A stretch of 64,000 bases of DNA from Streptomyces sp. A 4/2 (GCF_940670765.1 NZ_CALNVW010000010.1:62001-126000), one strand, 5' to 3'. Shown: positions 16,822 to 26,181, counted from the first letter of the stretch. A program made the numbers and translations. The notes: generated by a model not told the origin, from the sequence alone.

Positions 16822-16949
16822 TGCTTGTGCGCCGCGTGATCGGGCGGTGTGGGCCCCATGAGGGTCGAGTTGAACCCCCTGCCCGCTGGAGCGCCAACTG
16901 TTAGCCTGGCCAGTCGATCTGGGCGGTCGGTTGGCAAGGGGGATGCACA

Positions 16950-17288
16950 GTGGGACGACCGGAGGACCCGGCAGGGGAGACGCCGGAACAGTTGAAGAAA
17001 CGGGCGGAGGATCTGCGGGCCTGTGCCCGAAAGGCCCGCGCGCTCGCCAACAGACTCGGGCCCCATCTGGACGGTGCTGCGAAGAAGGCCCAGCAGTCCG
17101 ATCCTCCGATATGGCAGGGGCCGTTTGCCACCGACTCGACGAGGCAGATCGTGAACCGCAGCCGCACGTTGGGTCAGATGGCATCCGCGCTCATGCACGA
17201 TGCCGGCCGTTGGGACGTCGAGGCGGACCGACTCGACGATCAGATGAAGGCGGCCTTGGCCAAGCAGAAGACTGGACCGGGCCATTGA
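16950..17288 (+). CDS. WXG100-like small helical protein, 112 aa
   Basis: A short, fully helical protein with a WXG motif at W55-Q-G57 (PPIWQGPFATDST) between two long helices (PEQLKKRAEDLRACARKARALANRL and RQIVNRSRTLGQMASALMHDAGRWDVEADRLDDQMKAAL). This is the helical-hairpin plan of ESX-type secreted proteins and their chaperones. The GTG start has AAGGGGG upstream. The stop overlaps the TTG start of the protease gene (TTGA), so it is probably co-translated with it and may guide it to a type VII machine. Sequence similarity to classical EsxA is weak. Confidence 0.7.
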   Translation: MGRPEDPAGETPEQLKKRAEDLRACARKARALANRLGPHLDGAAKKAQQSDPPIWQGPFATDSTRQIVNRSRTLGQMASALMHDAGRWDVEADRLDDQMKAALAKQKTGPGH

Positions 17289-18805
17289 CCGGATTCCGTG
17301 GCTTCGACACCGCCGAGATCGGCGCACTCGCTTCCAGCCTGCGAAAGTTGGGCGGCGACGCAAGGGGGCTGCACCGGGACCTGGCTCTCGTCCTCACCGA
17401 GGCGTCCCAGCTCATGAACGGAAAGCCGGCCACGACCGACCCGCTCCTGGAGCCTCTTGTCGGCCAGGTCTTTGTCCTGCCTTCGTTCTTCGGCGGGCCC
17501 GCCCACATGCCCGGGGTGCTCGACGGCGAGCTCGGGGACATGGCCGGTTCGATGGATCGCCGCAGCAAGCAGCTCGAAGAATGCAAGGTCCTGATCGAGC
17601 ACGGCTACTCGATCGACCCGGCCCTCCTCTTCGCGGACGAGGCCGCTGCCGACGAGCAGCACATCAACGACGCCCTGGAACAGATCAAGGAACTCGACGG
17701 TAAGGACTTCGGCACCAACGGCAACCGTGACGACCTGAGGAAGGTCGAGAGGATGCTGGATGGAATGACCGCTGCCGAACTGGATGCCTTCTTCGACCGT
17801 GTTCCCGAGGCAGACCTGAAGCGTTACAACGACCTGATCGGCAACACGAGTGACAGCGGCTGGAAATGGTGGGACGAGAACGGCCTGCCCGAGGGTGAGC
17901 GCCGCGATCACCTCAGCGGGATCCTCGCGAAACTCGGCCCCGAGCACTGGGCCAAGGCGCAGGCTGCCTTTCCGGGGACGCAACCGGGATTCGACACCAC
18001 GGACGCATACCTGGATGGCAAGAACTCGCAGTCCGGGGCGGATGCGAAGGGCATGCACTGGGGTATCCCGTCCGATCCCCTCTTCGCCCCGGGCTCCGAC
18101 GGGCAGGACATCACGGCTGCGGACATCAACCAGGGGCGCTTCGGTGACTGCTGGTACATCGCGTCGCTCACTTCGACAGCACAGGTGAATCCCCAGTTCA
18201 TCCGTGACGGGATCAAGCAGAATCCCAATGGCACCGTCAACGTTCGCATCTGGGACAAGGACGGCAACCAGCGGTGGGTCACCGTGACCCCGGACGTGCC
18301 GCTGGACAAGGACGGCAATCCGCTGTCTGCTCATGCCAAGGGAGCCATGTGGCCTGCCTATTACGAGAAGGCGTTCGCTCTGGTCTACGGGGGCGACAAG
18401 GGCGGTGCTCCGGACGACCATCTGGGCGACAAGCGCTACGACCGTACGGAGCACGGGACATACGGTGCGATCGAATGGGACTTCAACGAGAAAGCCCCTC
18501 CCTACGTCACCGGCCACAACTCCAAAGGAATTGACAACAGTGTCGACTCCGTGCAGAAAAGCTTCGAGTCCGGGCACCCGGTCATCGTCAGCACGGGCAG
18601 TGGCGACGATGTGAACAAGAAGGGCCAGCAGAACTGGGGAACGTCTTTCTCGACCCGCCACGTCTACTTTGTCAAGGGGTTCCAGAACGGCAACATCGTG
18701 CTTGGCAACCCGTGGGGCCCGCCTTACAAGGACATTGTGGCGAGCCCCGATCAGTACAAGGAGTTCTTCGGGAATCCGCAGGCTCTGGAGGTACCCACGT
18801 CATGA
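17285..18805 (+). CDS. Calpain-family (C2) cysteine protease, 506 aa
   Basis: A cysteine protease with the calpain catalytic triad in order: C289 in GRFGDCWYIASL, H459 in FSTRHVYFVKGF and N475 in VLGNPWGPP. The first 280 residues are helical and contain acidic stretches; they may be a pro- or targeting domain. No signal peptide or membrane segment is seen. The start is taken as TTG, overlapping the previous stop (TTGA); an internal ATG at 17414 is an alternative. The next gene, a lipoprotein, overlaps by ATGA. The three look like one operon, perhaps a secreted protease effector with helper and surface partner or inhibitor. Confidence 0.82.
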   Translation: MTGFRGFDTAEIGALASSLRKLGGDARGLHRDLALVLTEASQLMNGKPATTDPLLEPLVGQVFVLPSFFGGPAHMPGVLDGELGDMAGSMDRRSKQLEECKVLIEHGYSIDPALLFADEAAADEQHINDALEQIKELDGKDFGTNGNRDDLRKVERMLDGMTAAELDAFFDRVPEADLKRYNDLIGNTSDSGWKWWDENGLPEGERRDHLSGILAKLGPEHWAKAQAAFPGTQPGFDTTDAYLDGKNSQSGADAKGMHWGIPSDPLFAPGSDGQDITAADINQGRFGDCWYIASLTSTAQVNPQFIRDGIKQNPNGTVNVRIWDKDGNQRWVTVTPDVPLDKDGNPLSAHAKGAMWPAYYEKAFALVYGGDKGGAPDDHLGDKRYDRTEHGTYGAIEWDFNEKAPPYVTGHNSKGIDNSVDSVQKSFESGHPVIVSTGSGDDVNKKGQQNWGTSFSTRHVYFVKGFQNGNIVLGNPWGPPYKDIVASPDQYKEFFGNPQALEVPTS

Positions 18806-19560
18806 AGGCTGTCCGATTCGCCGCGGCCACCGGCTGTGTGCTTCTCGCGGTGGGCTGCGGCCCGTCCGGCAAGCAGGCGGCGTCCCCGTCGTCCTCCCGG
18901 ACGTCCGCGACGCGCCCCGCGCCGGCCGTCGACAAGGGGCCGGTGTGTGCTGGTGACCGTGGGGCGAAGGGGATCCATGTGCTGCGTGGCGGTTCCGTCC
19001 AGCTGCCCGGTGGCGCCGGATCGGTCTTGTACCGGGAGGCGCGGTCGGACGGTTCGGCCCGTACCGCGGTCCTGACCAACGGGACGGGCCCCGGTGCGGC
19101 AGCGGCCGGGACCCGGGACTGGACCGTGAAGCCGGGCCAGGCCCTCACTGTCGGCCGGGCCTCGTTCACGGTCGCGCAGATCTGCACCTACCGCGTCGTC
19201 CTCACTCCGAAGGGTCAGAAGAACGTGACCTCGTCACCCCCACCCAGCTCCGAGGCCACTTGGCCGTCCCTGACCGACGGGCGCTTCCGTCTCAGGTGGC
19301 ACATTCCGAACAATGAGTACAGCGGGCAGTACAGCGCGGTCGTGACGGAGATCAACCCCGGCCCGCGGGCGGACATCGGGATCGCGAGCCGGGACGGCGG
19401 GGACGCCTCCTACCCGGACGCCCGCGTGGGCGACACCCTCGAATTCGCCGGCCGGCTGTGGAAGGTGTCGGCCATCGAGGCCGGTGACGGGAGCCCGGCC
19501 GGGAGCAACCCGCACTCCGGGTACGTGGACCTCCAGCTGATCGGACCGGCCGGGGGCTGA
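18802..19560 (+). CDS. Lipoprotein, 252 aa (calpain module)
   Basis: An exported lipoprotein: an N-terminal hydrophobic stretch ending in the lipobox LLAVGC, with C19 as the lipidated residue. A Ser/Thr/Pro linker follows, then an all-beta C-terminal part (RFRLRWHIPNNEYSGQYSAVVTEINPGP, DTLEFAGRLWKVSAIEAGDG). It overlaps the protease stop by ATGA. It may anchor, inhibit or present the protease at the cell surface; there is no direct evidence. Its stop codon lies inside the right copy of the 17-bp direct repeat. Confidence 0.75.
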   Translation: MKAVRFAAATGCVLLAVGCGPSGKQAASPSSSRTSATRPAPAVDKGPVCAGDRGAKGIHVLRGGSVQLPGGAGSVLYREARSDGSARTAVLTNGTGPGAAAAGTRDWTVKPGQALTVGRASFTVAQICTYRVVLTPKGQKNVTSSPPPSSEATWPSLTDGRFRLRWHIPNNEYSGQYSAVVTEINPGPRADIGIASRDGGDASYPDARVGDTLEFAGRLWKVSAIEAGDGSPAGSNPHSGYVDLQLIGPAGG

Positions 19561-19561
19561 T
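19545..19561. repeat. 17-bp direct repeat, right copy
   Basis: Exact repeat of 16805-16821, 2,740 bp away. It contains the TGA stop of the lipoprotein gene. Confidence 0.7.
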
Positions 19562-19582
19562 CTGCCGCACCCGGCGGCCGGC

Positions 19583-19623
19583 CATGAGGTCCCCCCCCAG
19601 TGGCCGGGAGGGGGGGCGCCTCG
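19583..19623. terminator. Bidirectional terminator between lipoprotein and FabG4-like gene
   Basis: GAGGTCCCCCCC pairs with GGGGGGGCGCCTC across a short loop. It lies between two convergent genes. Confidence 0.65.
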
Positions 19624-19648
19624 CGTCCCTCGGCGACCGGGCGCCGCC

Positions 19649-21019
19649 TCAGGCCCCCAACAGGCTCTGCCCGCAGACCCGTACGACCTGGCCGTTGACG
19701 GCGCCCGACGCGGGGTGCGCGAACCAGGCCGTCGTCTCGGCCACATCGACCGGAAGGCCGCCCTGGCCCAGGGAGTTCAGCCGGCGGCCCGCCTCGCGGA
19801 TGAAGAGCGGGAGGGTGGCCGTCATCTTCGTCTCGATGAAGCCGGGGGCCACGGCGTTGAGGGTGAGGCCCTGTTCCGCGAGCCGGGGCGCCAGTGACCG
19901 GACCAGGCCGATGATCCCGGCCTTGCTCGCCGCGTAGTTGGTCTGGCCGGTGTTCCCGCCGATCCCGGCGATCGACGCCGTCGCCACGATCCGCCCGCCC
20001 GGCCGCAGCGTGCCGGACTTCAGCAGGGCGTCCGTCGTCCGCAGCACGCTGTCCAGGTTCACGTCGAGCACGCTCGACCACCGCTCGGCGGGCATGTTGG
20101 CGAGGCGGCGGTCGCGGGTGATGCCCGCGTTGTGGACCAGGATGTCCAGGCCGTCGGGGAGTGCGGCGGCGATCCGGTCGGCCGCGTCGGGGGCGGTGAT
20201 GTCCAGGGGCAGGGCCGTTCCGCCGAGCGAGTCGGCCGTACGGGTCAACTCGGCCCGTGACTCCGGGACATCGAGGCAGACGACCTTCGCCCCGTCCCGG
20301 GCCAGGGTCGCGGCCACCGAGGCGCCGATGCCGCGCGCCGAGCCGGTGACCAGCGCCGTACGCCCGGCGAGCGGCAGGTCCCCGTCGGCGGGCGTGACCG
20401 GTCCGGTGTCCGCGACCGGTCCGGCGTCCGCGACCGGTCCGGCGTCCGCGACCGGTCCGGCGTCCGCGGCGCCGCCGATCTCGATGACCTGGCCGCTGAC
20501 GTACGCGGACCTCGGCGACAGCAGGAAGCGCAGGGTCGACTCGGCGGCCGTCGCGGACACGGTCCTGACCAGCTGTACGGTGCGGCCCCGTCCGATCTCC
20601 TTGCCCAGCGACCGTACGAAGCCTTCGAGTGCCTGCTGCGCCGCGGCCTGGTGGTGGTCGGAGCCGGAGAGCGGCGCGCCCAGCACCACCACCCGGCCGC
20701 CCGGCGCGACCGACCGTACGACGGGATGCAGCGTGCCGTGCACCTCCGCGAGACCGGTCACCGTGGCGACCCCCGTCGCGTCCAGCACCACACCCACGGG
20801 GCGTTCGGCCTCCGCGCCGACCTCCAGGCCGGTGCGGGCGAGCACCTCGGCCAGCCCGGGGAGCGGGGTTCCGGCGGTGGTCAGATGCAGCAACGGCCCT
20901 TCGAGGGACGGACGTTCGGCGGACCACCTGCGCAGCACGGCCGGTTGCGGAAGGCCGAGCCTGCGTGTCAGGAATCGGCCGGGTGCTGTGCTGGAGAAGT
21001 GCAGATAGCGATCGGCCAT
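19649..21019 (-). CDS. FabG4-like 3-oxoacyl-(ACP/CoA) reductase, 456 aa
   Basis: A high-molecular-weight SDR reductase. The C-terminal half has the cofactor motif TGSARGIGASVAATLA and the catalytic Ser/Tyr/Lys set (ATASIAGIGGNTGQTNYAASKAGI). The N-terminal half is a degenerate Rossmann-like flavodoxin-type domain, as in mycobacterial FabG4 (about 450 residues). The two are joined by a linker of four AGPVAD-type units. It reduces 3-ketoacyl thioesters, next to the MaoC hydratase and thiolase, consistent with a fatty acid beta-oxidation or elongation set. The ATG has AAGGAG 9 nt upstream. It shares a 70-bp divergent promoter region with the thiolase. Confidence 0.88.
   Translation of the reverse strand: MADRYLHFSSTAPGRFLTRRLGLPQPAVLRRWSAERPSLEGPLLHLTTAGTPLPGLAEVLARTGLEVGAEAERPVGVVLDATGVATVTGLAEVHGTLHPVVRSVAPGGRVVVLGAPLSGSDHHQAAAQQALEGFVRSLGKEIGRGRTVQLVRTVSATAAESTLRFLLSPRSAYVSGQVIEIGGAADAGPVADAGPVADAGPVADTGPVTPADGDLPLAGRTALVTGSARGIGASVAATLARDGAKVVCLDVPESRAELTRTADSLGGTALPLDITAPDAADRIAAALPDGLDILVHNAGITRDRRLANMPAERWSSVLDVNLDSVLRTTDALLKSGTLRPGGRIVATASIAGIGGNTGQTNYAASKAGIIGLVRSLAPRLAEQGLTLNAVAPGFIETKMTATLPLFIREAGRRLNSLGQGGLPVDVAETTAWFAHPASGAVNGQVVRVCGQSLLGA
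20399..20468. repeat. Tandem 18-bp repeats in the FabG4-like linker
   Basis: About four copies of CCGGTCCGGCGTCCGCGA, in frame, encoding the AGPVAD units of the inter-domain linker. Confidence 0.85.
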
Positions 21020-21047
21020 TGTCCGGACTCCTTGCGTCGTCGTAGAT

Positions 21048-21093
21048 TTACTCCTGAGTAAGGTTACTCAAGGGTCAGGAGTTGGTCGAGATG
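21048..21093. promoter_or_regulatory. Operator/promoter element copy B (divergent FabG4/FadA)
   Basis: Contains the perfect palindrome TTACTC-CT-GAGTAA, then GTTACTC, AGGGTCAGGAG and TTGGTCGAG up to the thiolase ATG at 21091. Copy A precedes MaoC. AGGAG (21076-21080) serves as the thiolase ribosome site. Confidence 0.7.
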
Positions 21094-22491
21094 AAGCCCC
21101 TCAAGGTCGCCGTGATCGGAGGCAGCCGCATCCCCTTCGCGCGCGCCGACGGCCCGTACGCGACCGCGTCCAACCAGGACATGCTGGCGGCCGCGCTGGA
21201 CGGTCTGGTCGAGCGGTTCGGCCTGGAGGGCGAGCGGGTCGGCGAGTTCGTGGCGGGCGCGGTGCTCAAGCACAGCCGCGACTTCAACCTGGCCCGCGAG
21301 ACGGTGCTCGGCTCACGGCTCGACCCGCGCACCCCGGCGTACGACATCCAACAGGCCTGCGGCACCGGCCTGCAGGCCGTCATCGCCGCTGCCAACAAGA
21401 TCGCGCTCGGCGCCGTCGACTGTGCGATAGCCGGTGGGGCGGACACGGCGAGCGACGCGCCCCTCGGGGTCAACGACCAGCTCAGGAAGATCCTGCTGGA
21501 GGCGCGGCGGGCGAAGTCGGCCGGCGCGCGGCTCAAGGCGCTCGCACGGGTGCGCCCCCGGCACCTCGTCCCGGACATCCCGCGCAACTCCGAACCCCGC
21601 ACCGGGCTCTCGATGGGTGAGCACGCGGCGCTCACCGCCCGAGCCTGGGGCGTCAGCCGCGAGGACCAGGACGTGCTGGCGGCGGCCAGCCACCAGCGGC
21701 TCGCCGCCGCTTACGAACGCGGCTTCCTCCAGGACCTGGTGGTGCCCTTCCGGGGCCTGGCCCGCGACCAGAATCTGCGTCCGGGCTCCACCGTCGGCGA
21801 ACTCGCCAGGCTGAAGCCGGTGTTCGGCACCGGGGAGCCGGGTGCCACGATGACGGCCGGCAACTCGACCCCGCTCACGGACGGCGCGGCGACCGTGCTG
21901 CTCGCGAGCGAGGAGTGGGCGCGGGAGCGCGGGCTGGTGCCGCTGGCGTATCTGACGCTGTACGAGACCGCGGCGGTCGATTTCACCGGAGCGGGAGCCG
22001 GAGTGGGAGCCGGAGCCGGAGTGGGAGCGGAAGCGAGAGCGGGAGCGGGAGCGGGAGCGGGAGCCGGAGTGGGAGCCGAGGCCGGATCCGTAACTGGCTC
22101 TCGGCCAGGGTCCGGGTCCGCAGCCGACGCCGACCGGAACCGGACGGACGGCCTGCTGATGGCCCCCGCCCACGCCGTCCCGCGCATGCTGGAACGTTCC
22201 GGGCTGACCATCGCCGACTTCGACCTCTTCGAGGTCCACGAGGCCTTCGCCTCCCAGGTGCTGGCCACGCTGGCCGCCTGGGAGGAGCAGGGACTGGCCC
22301 CGGTCGACCGCGCGAAGCTCAACGTCGCGGGCTCCTCGCTCGCCACCGGGCATCCCTTCGCGGCGACCGGCGCCCGTATCGTCGCGACACTCGCCAAGCT
22401 GCTCTCGGAGCGGGACGCTCCGGGGCGGGGGCTGATCTCCATCTGCGCGGCGGGCGGACAGGGCGTCACCGCGGTGCTGGAAAGGCCCTGA
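21091..22491 (+). CDS. Acetyl-CoA acyltransferase / thiolase (FadA2-like)
   Basis: A 466-residue thiolase. The nucleophilic Cys is in QQACGTGLQAVIAAANK, the catalytic His in the GHPFAATGAR block and the second Cys in ICAAGGQG. It cleaves or condenses 3-ketoacyl-CoA in fatty acid metabolism. Between about residues 299 and 335 is an insertion of alternating Gly/Ala/Val units encoded by hexanucleotide repeats, not usual in the family. ATG was chosen because AGGAG lies 10 nt before it; a TTG three codons earlier is less likely. It is divergent from the FabG4-like gene and shares its operator. Confidence 0.9.
   Translation: MKPLKVAVIGGSRIPFARADGPYATASNQDMLAAALDGLVERFGLEGERVGEFVAGAVLKHSRDFNLARETVLGSRLDPRTPAYDIQQACGTGLQAVIAAANKIALGAVDCAIAGGADTASDAPLGVNDQLRKILLEARRAKSAGARLKALARVRPRHLVPDIPRNSEPRTGLSMGEHAALTARAWGVSREDQDVLAAASHQRLAAAYERGFLQDLVVPFRGLARDQNLRPGSTVGELARLKPVFGTGEPGATMTAGNSTPLTDGAATVLLASEEWARERGLVPLAYLTLYETAAVDFTGAGAGVGAGAGVGAEARAGAGAGAGAGVGAEAGSVTGSRPGSGSAADADRNRTDGLLMAPAHAVPRMLERSGLTIADFDLFEVHEAFASQVLATLAAWEEQGLAPVDRAKLNVAGSSLATGHPFAATGARIVATLAKLLSERDAPGRGLISICAAGGQGVTAVLERP
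21989..22092. repeat. Hexanucleotide repeat tract inside the thiolase gene
   Basis: About 17 units of the GGAGCN/GGAGTG hexamer class, encoding a Gly-Ala/Gly-Val/Glu-Ala run of about 35 residues. Length changes by 6 bp would preserve the frame. Confidence 0.9.
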
Positions 22492-22621
22492 CGCCCGGCC
22501 CCTCCGGTATCTCGGCCCCTCCACCACTCCGCCCGCGCCGTCCCTTCCTCCGCACACCGTTCCTCCGCACCGTTCTCCGCCCGCCCCGGCACCCGACGTA
22601 CCACGACATGAGGAGCCGCAC

Positions 22622-24523
22622 GTGCCTGTGACCGTGTCCGTACAGCAGTGGGAACCGCACAAGCGACGCGTGGACGGGAGGGTGCGGGAAGTCTCCGTAC
22701 CGCCGCTCGTCCACCCCGTCGAGCAGGGTTCGCTCGCGGACATCCCCTTCGACAACGCGCACCAGGCGCCCGAAGAGGCTGTCCTCAGCAGGAAGCAGCC
22801 GGACGGCAGTTGGGCCGATGTCTCGGCCCTGGACTTCGCCTACGAGGTGCAGGCCGTGGCGAAGGGCCTGATCGCCGAGGGGCTGCGGGCCGGGGACCGG
22901 ATCGCGATCATGGCCCGGACCACCTACGAGTGGACGCTCCTCGACTTCGCGGCCTGGGCCGCCGGCCTGGTCACCGTCCCCGTCTACCCGACGTCGTCCG
23001 CCTTCCAGGCCCGCTGGATACTCCAGGACTCGGGCGCGGTCGCCTGCGCCGTGGAGGACAAGGAGCAGGCCAGGCTGATCAGTGCCGAGCGCCGCCAACT
23101 GCCGGGCCTGGTACACCTGTGGGAGTTCGACACGGGCGCGGTGGCACTGCTGAAGCGGGCGGGCCGGGACATACCCGACCAGGCCGTCGCCGACCGTCGG
23201 GCCACCCGCTCGCCGTCCTCCGTCGCCACACTGATCTACACCTCGGGTACCACGGGCCGTCCCAAGGGCTGCGTCCTCACGCACGGGAACTTCTTCGCCG
23301 AGGTGGACAACGCGATCGAACTGCTGCACCCGGTCTTCAAGTCCGTGAGCACGGACCCGGCGTCGACGCTGCTCTTCCTGCCGCTGTCGCACGTCTTCGG
23401 CCGGATGGTGGCGATCGGCTGCATGCGGGCGCGGGTCCGCCTCGGCCACGCCCCCAGCATCCGTACGGAGGACCTCCTCACCGACCTGGCGGGCTTCCGG
23501 CCGACGTTCCTGCTGGCGATCCCGTACGTCCTGGAGAAGGTCTACAACACGGGCCGGGCCACCGCCGAGCAGATGGGCCGGGCCTCGTCCTTCGACCGCG
23601 CGGCGCGGATCGCCCAGCGGTACGGGGAAGCGCTGGAGGCCGTCGAACACGGCACCGGATCCGGCCCCGGCCTCGGCCTGCGGATGGCGCACGCCGTGTA
23701 CGACCCGCTGGTCTACCGGCGGATCCGGGCGGCACTCGGCGGCAGGGTGAAGTACGCGATCTGCGGCGGCTCCCCGCTCGGCCACCGGCTCGCCGCGTTC
23801 TACGCGGGCGCGGGCATCGAGATCTTCGAGGGGTACGGCCTGACGGAGACGACAGCCGCCGCGACGGTCACACCCCCGCTGAGGCCCCGTCTGGGAACGG
23901 TCGGCTGGCCGCTGCCGGGCACGGCGGTACGGATCGCGGACGACGGCGAAGTGCTGCTCAGCGGCGGCCAGGTCTTCAGCGGCTACTGGAACGCGGAGCA
24001 GCAGAGGGCGGGGAACGGGAACGGGCCGGGGGTCGCGCGGGGCCAGTGGTTCGCGACGGGCGACGTGGGCGCGCTCGACGAGGACGGCTACCTCACGATC
24101 ACCGGCCGCAAGAAGGACATCATCATCACGTCGGGCGGCAAGAACGTGGCCCCGGCGCCGTTGGAGGACTGGCTGCGGGCGCATCCGCTGGTGGGCCAGT
24201 GCATGGTCGTGGGCGACAACCGGCCGTACGTGACCGCGCTGATCACCCTGGAGCCGGACGGGCTCGCCCACTGGCGCCGGATGCGGAAGAAGACCGAACT
24301 GCCGATACGGGAACTCGTCCAGGACGAGGAACTGCGGGACACGTTGCAGCGGGCGGTGGACGAGGCGAACCGGCTGGTGTCCCGGGCCGAGTCCATCCGC
24401 CGGTTCGCCGTTCTGCCGGTGGACTTCACGGAGGAGAACGGCCATCTGACGCCTTCGCTCAAGGTGAAACGGGCGGCGATAGCGAAGGATTTCGAGCGGG
24501 AGATCGAAGGGCTCTACAGCTGA
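22622..24523 (+). CDS. Long-chain fatty acid--CoA ligase (FadD15-like)
   Basis: A 633-residue AMP-forming acyl-CoA synthetase. The P-loop is YTSGTTGRPKGCVLTH, the acyl-adenylate motif GYGLTETTAAATV and the C-terminal hinge region TGDVGALDEDGYLTITGRKKDIIITSGGKNVAP, including the catalytic Lys tail. It activates fatty acids to acyl-CoA, supplying substrate for the thiolase, hydratase and reductase encoded upstream. The GTG start is 130 bp after the thiolase stop on the same strand, so co-transcription is plausible. Confidence 0.92.
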   Translation: MPVTVSVQQWEPHKRRVDGRVREVSVPPLVHPVEQGSLADIPFDNAHQAPEEAVLSRKQPDGSWADVSALDFAYEVQAVAKGLIAEGLRAGDRIAIMARTTYEWTLLDFAAWAAGLVTVPVYPTSSAFQARWILQDSGAVACAVEDKEQARLISAERRQLPGLVHLWEFDTGAVALLKRAGRDIPDQAVADRRATRSPSSVATLIYTSGTTGRPKGCVLTHGNFFAEVDNAIELLHPVFKSVSTDPASTLLFLPLSHVFGRMVAIGCMRARVRLGHAPSIRTEDLLTDLAGFRPTFLLAIPYVLEKVYNTGRATAEQMGRASSFDRAARIAQRYGEALEAVEHGTGSGPGLGLRMAHAVYDPLVYRRIRAALGGRVKYAICGGSPLGHRLAAFYAGAGIEIFEGYGLTETTAAATVTPPLRPRLGTVGWPLPGTAVRIADDGEVLLSGGQVFSGYWNAEQQRAGNGNGPGVARGQWFATGDVGALDEDGYLTITGRKKDIIITSGGKNVAPAPLEDWLRAHPLVGQCMVVGDNRPYVTALITLEPDGLAHWRRMRKKTELPIRELVQDEELRDTLQRAVDEANRLVSRAESIRRFAVLPVDFTEENGHLTPSLKVKRAAIAKDFEREIEGLYS

Positions 24524-24571
24524 GAAGGCGAAAGGCCGGATCCCGAACCAGTAGGCCCGAACAAGCAAGAC

Positions 24572-24655
24572 TGAACAAGCAGGCCCGAACAAGCAGGCCC
24601 GAACAAGCAGGCCCGAACCAGCAAGACCGAACCAGCAGGACCGGCCCGGAAAGGC
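24572..24655. repeat. 14-bp tandem repeats downstream of the ligase
   Basis: About five to six copies of AAGCAGGCCCGAAC and variants, followed by looser copies up to about 24730. The strand is purine-rich; the array separates the ligase stop from its terminator. Confidence 0.85.
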
Positions 24656-24727
24656 AGGCGGGCGGAAAGCAGGCCGGACAAGCCAGGTTCGGAAAGGCAG
24701 GCCGGAGAAGGCAGGCCCGGAAAGGCA

Positions 24728-24757
24728 GGAGCCCCGTTCCTTGTGGAACGGGGCTCC
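24728..24757 (+). terminator. Terminator of the fatty acid ligase
   Basis: GGAGCCCCGTTCC and GGAACGGGGCTCC form a perfect 13-bp stem with a four-base loop. The stem symmetry would also work for the opposite-strand csp gene. Confidence 0.85.
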
Positions 24758-24799
24758 TTGGGTGGTGCTATCCCGACCGCGATCGATCGGCCCGGGCAA

Positions 24800-25003
24800 C
24801 TAGGCCGGGATGACGTTCTCCGCCTGCGGACCCTTGGGGCCCTGCGTGACGTCGAAGGTCACTTGCTGGTTCTCCTCGAGCGAGCGGAAACCAGACGCGT
24901 TGATCGCGGAATAGTGGACGAAGACATCCGGGCCGCCGCCGTCCTGGGCGATGAAGCCGAAGCCCTTTTCAGCGTTGAACCACTTGACGGTTCCGGTAGC
25001 CAT
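24800..25003 (-). CDS. cspA: Cold-shock protein, CspA family
   Basis: A 67-residue single OB-fold nucleic acid chaperone. RNP1 is GKGFGFI-like (EKGFGFIAQ) and RNP2 is VFVHY. The ATG was selected over an upstream in-frame ATG because AAGGAGGG lies 7 nt before it and the family begins [10 protein letters not shown]. The protein probably melts RNA structure at low temperature or serves as a general RNA chaperone. The 5' region contains a terminator-like hairpin, suggesting autogenous or temperature control. Confidence 0.95.
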   Translation of the reverse strand: MATGTVKWFNAEKGFGFIAQDGGGPDVFVHYSAINASGFRSLEENQQVTFDVTQGPKGPQAENVIPA

Positions 25004-25052
25004 AAGCCCTCCTTGGGCCAAAGGGTTGCCCTGCTCCAGAACCTGCTAAGAA

Positions 25053-25096
25053 GTCTGAAAACTACAAAAGCCTGCGGGTTACATGCTCCGCAGGCT
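25053..25096 (-). promoter_or_regulatory. Terminator-like hairpin in the csp 5' leader
   Basis: On the minus strand AGCCTGCGG, a 10-base loop and CCGCAGGCT form a perfect 9-bp stem, followed by TTTGTAGTTTTC, unusually T-rich for this genome. It lies 50-90 nt upstream of the csp start codon. If the transcript starts upstream of it, it would act as an attenuator. Confidence 0.55.
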
Positions 25097-25254
25097 CTGT
25101 ACTGCAAGGGAAACCAAACTGCAACTTGCGATCGAGCCTAGCATGCGCCCACGCGCCCGCGATAGAGGCGAAGATCACTTCACCCGGACGTTTGGAAGCG
25201 GCGCGTCAGGCTGACGGACCACCCTGCGTACTGCACCGTACAACGCGGGTCTAG

Positions 25255-26181
<927 letters not shown>

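Noticed and set aside
16805..19561. Attachment sites of an integrative element
   Set aside because: Although a 17-bp direct repeat flanks the module, there is no integrase, excisionase or tRNA gene. I keep it as a repeat-bounded cassette only.
22466..24799. 777-codon minus-strand frame opposite the acyl-CoA ligase
   Set aside because: Antisense shadow in a high-GC gene; no motifs, and it would span repeat and terminator sequences.
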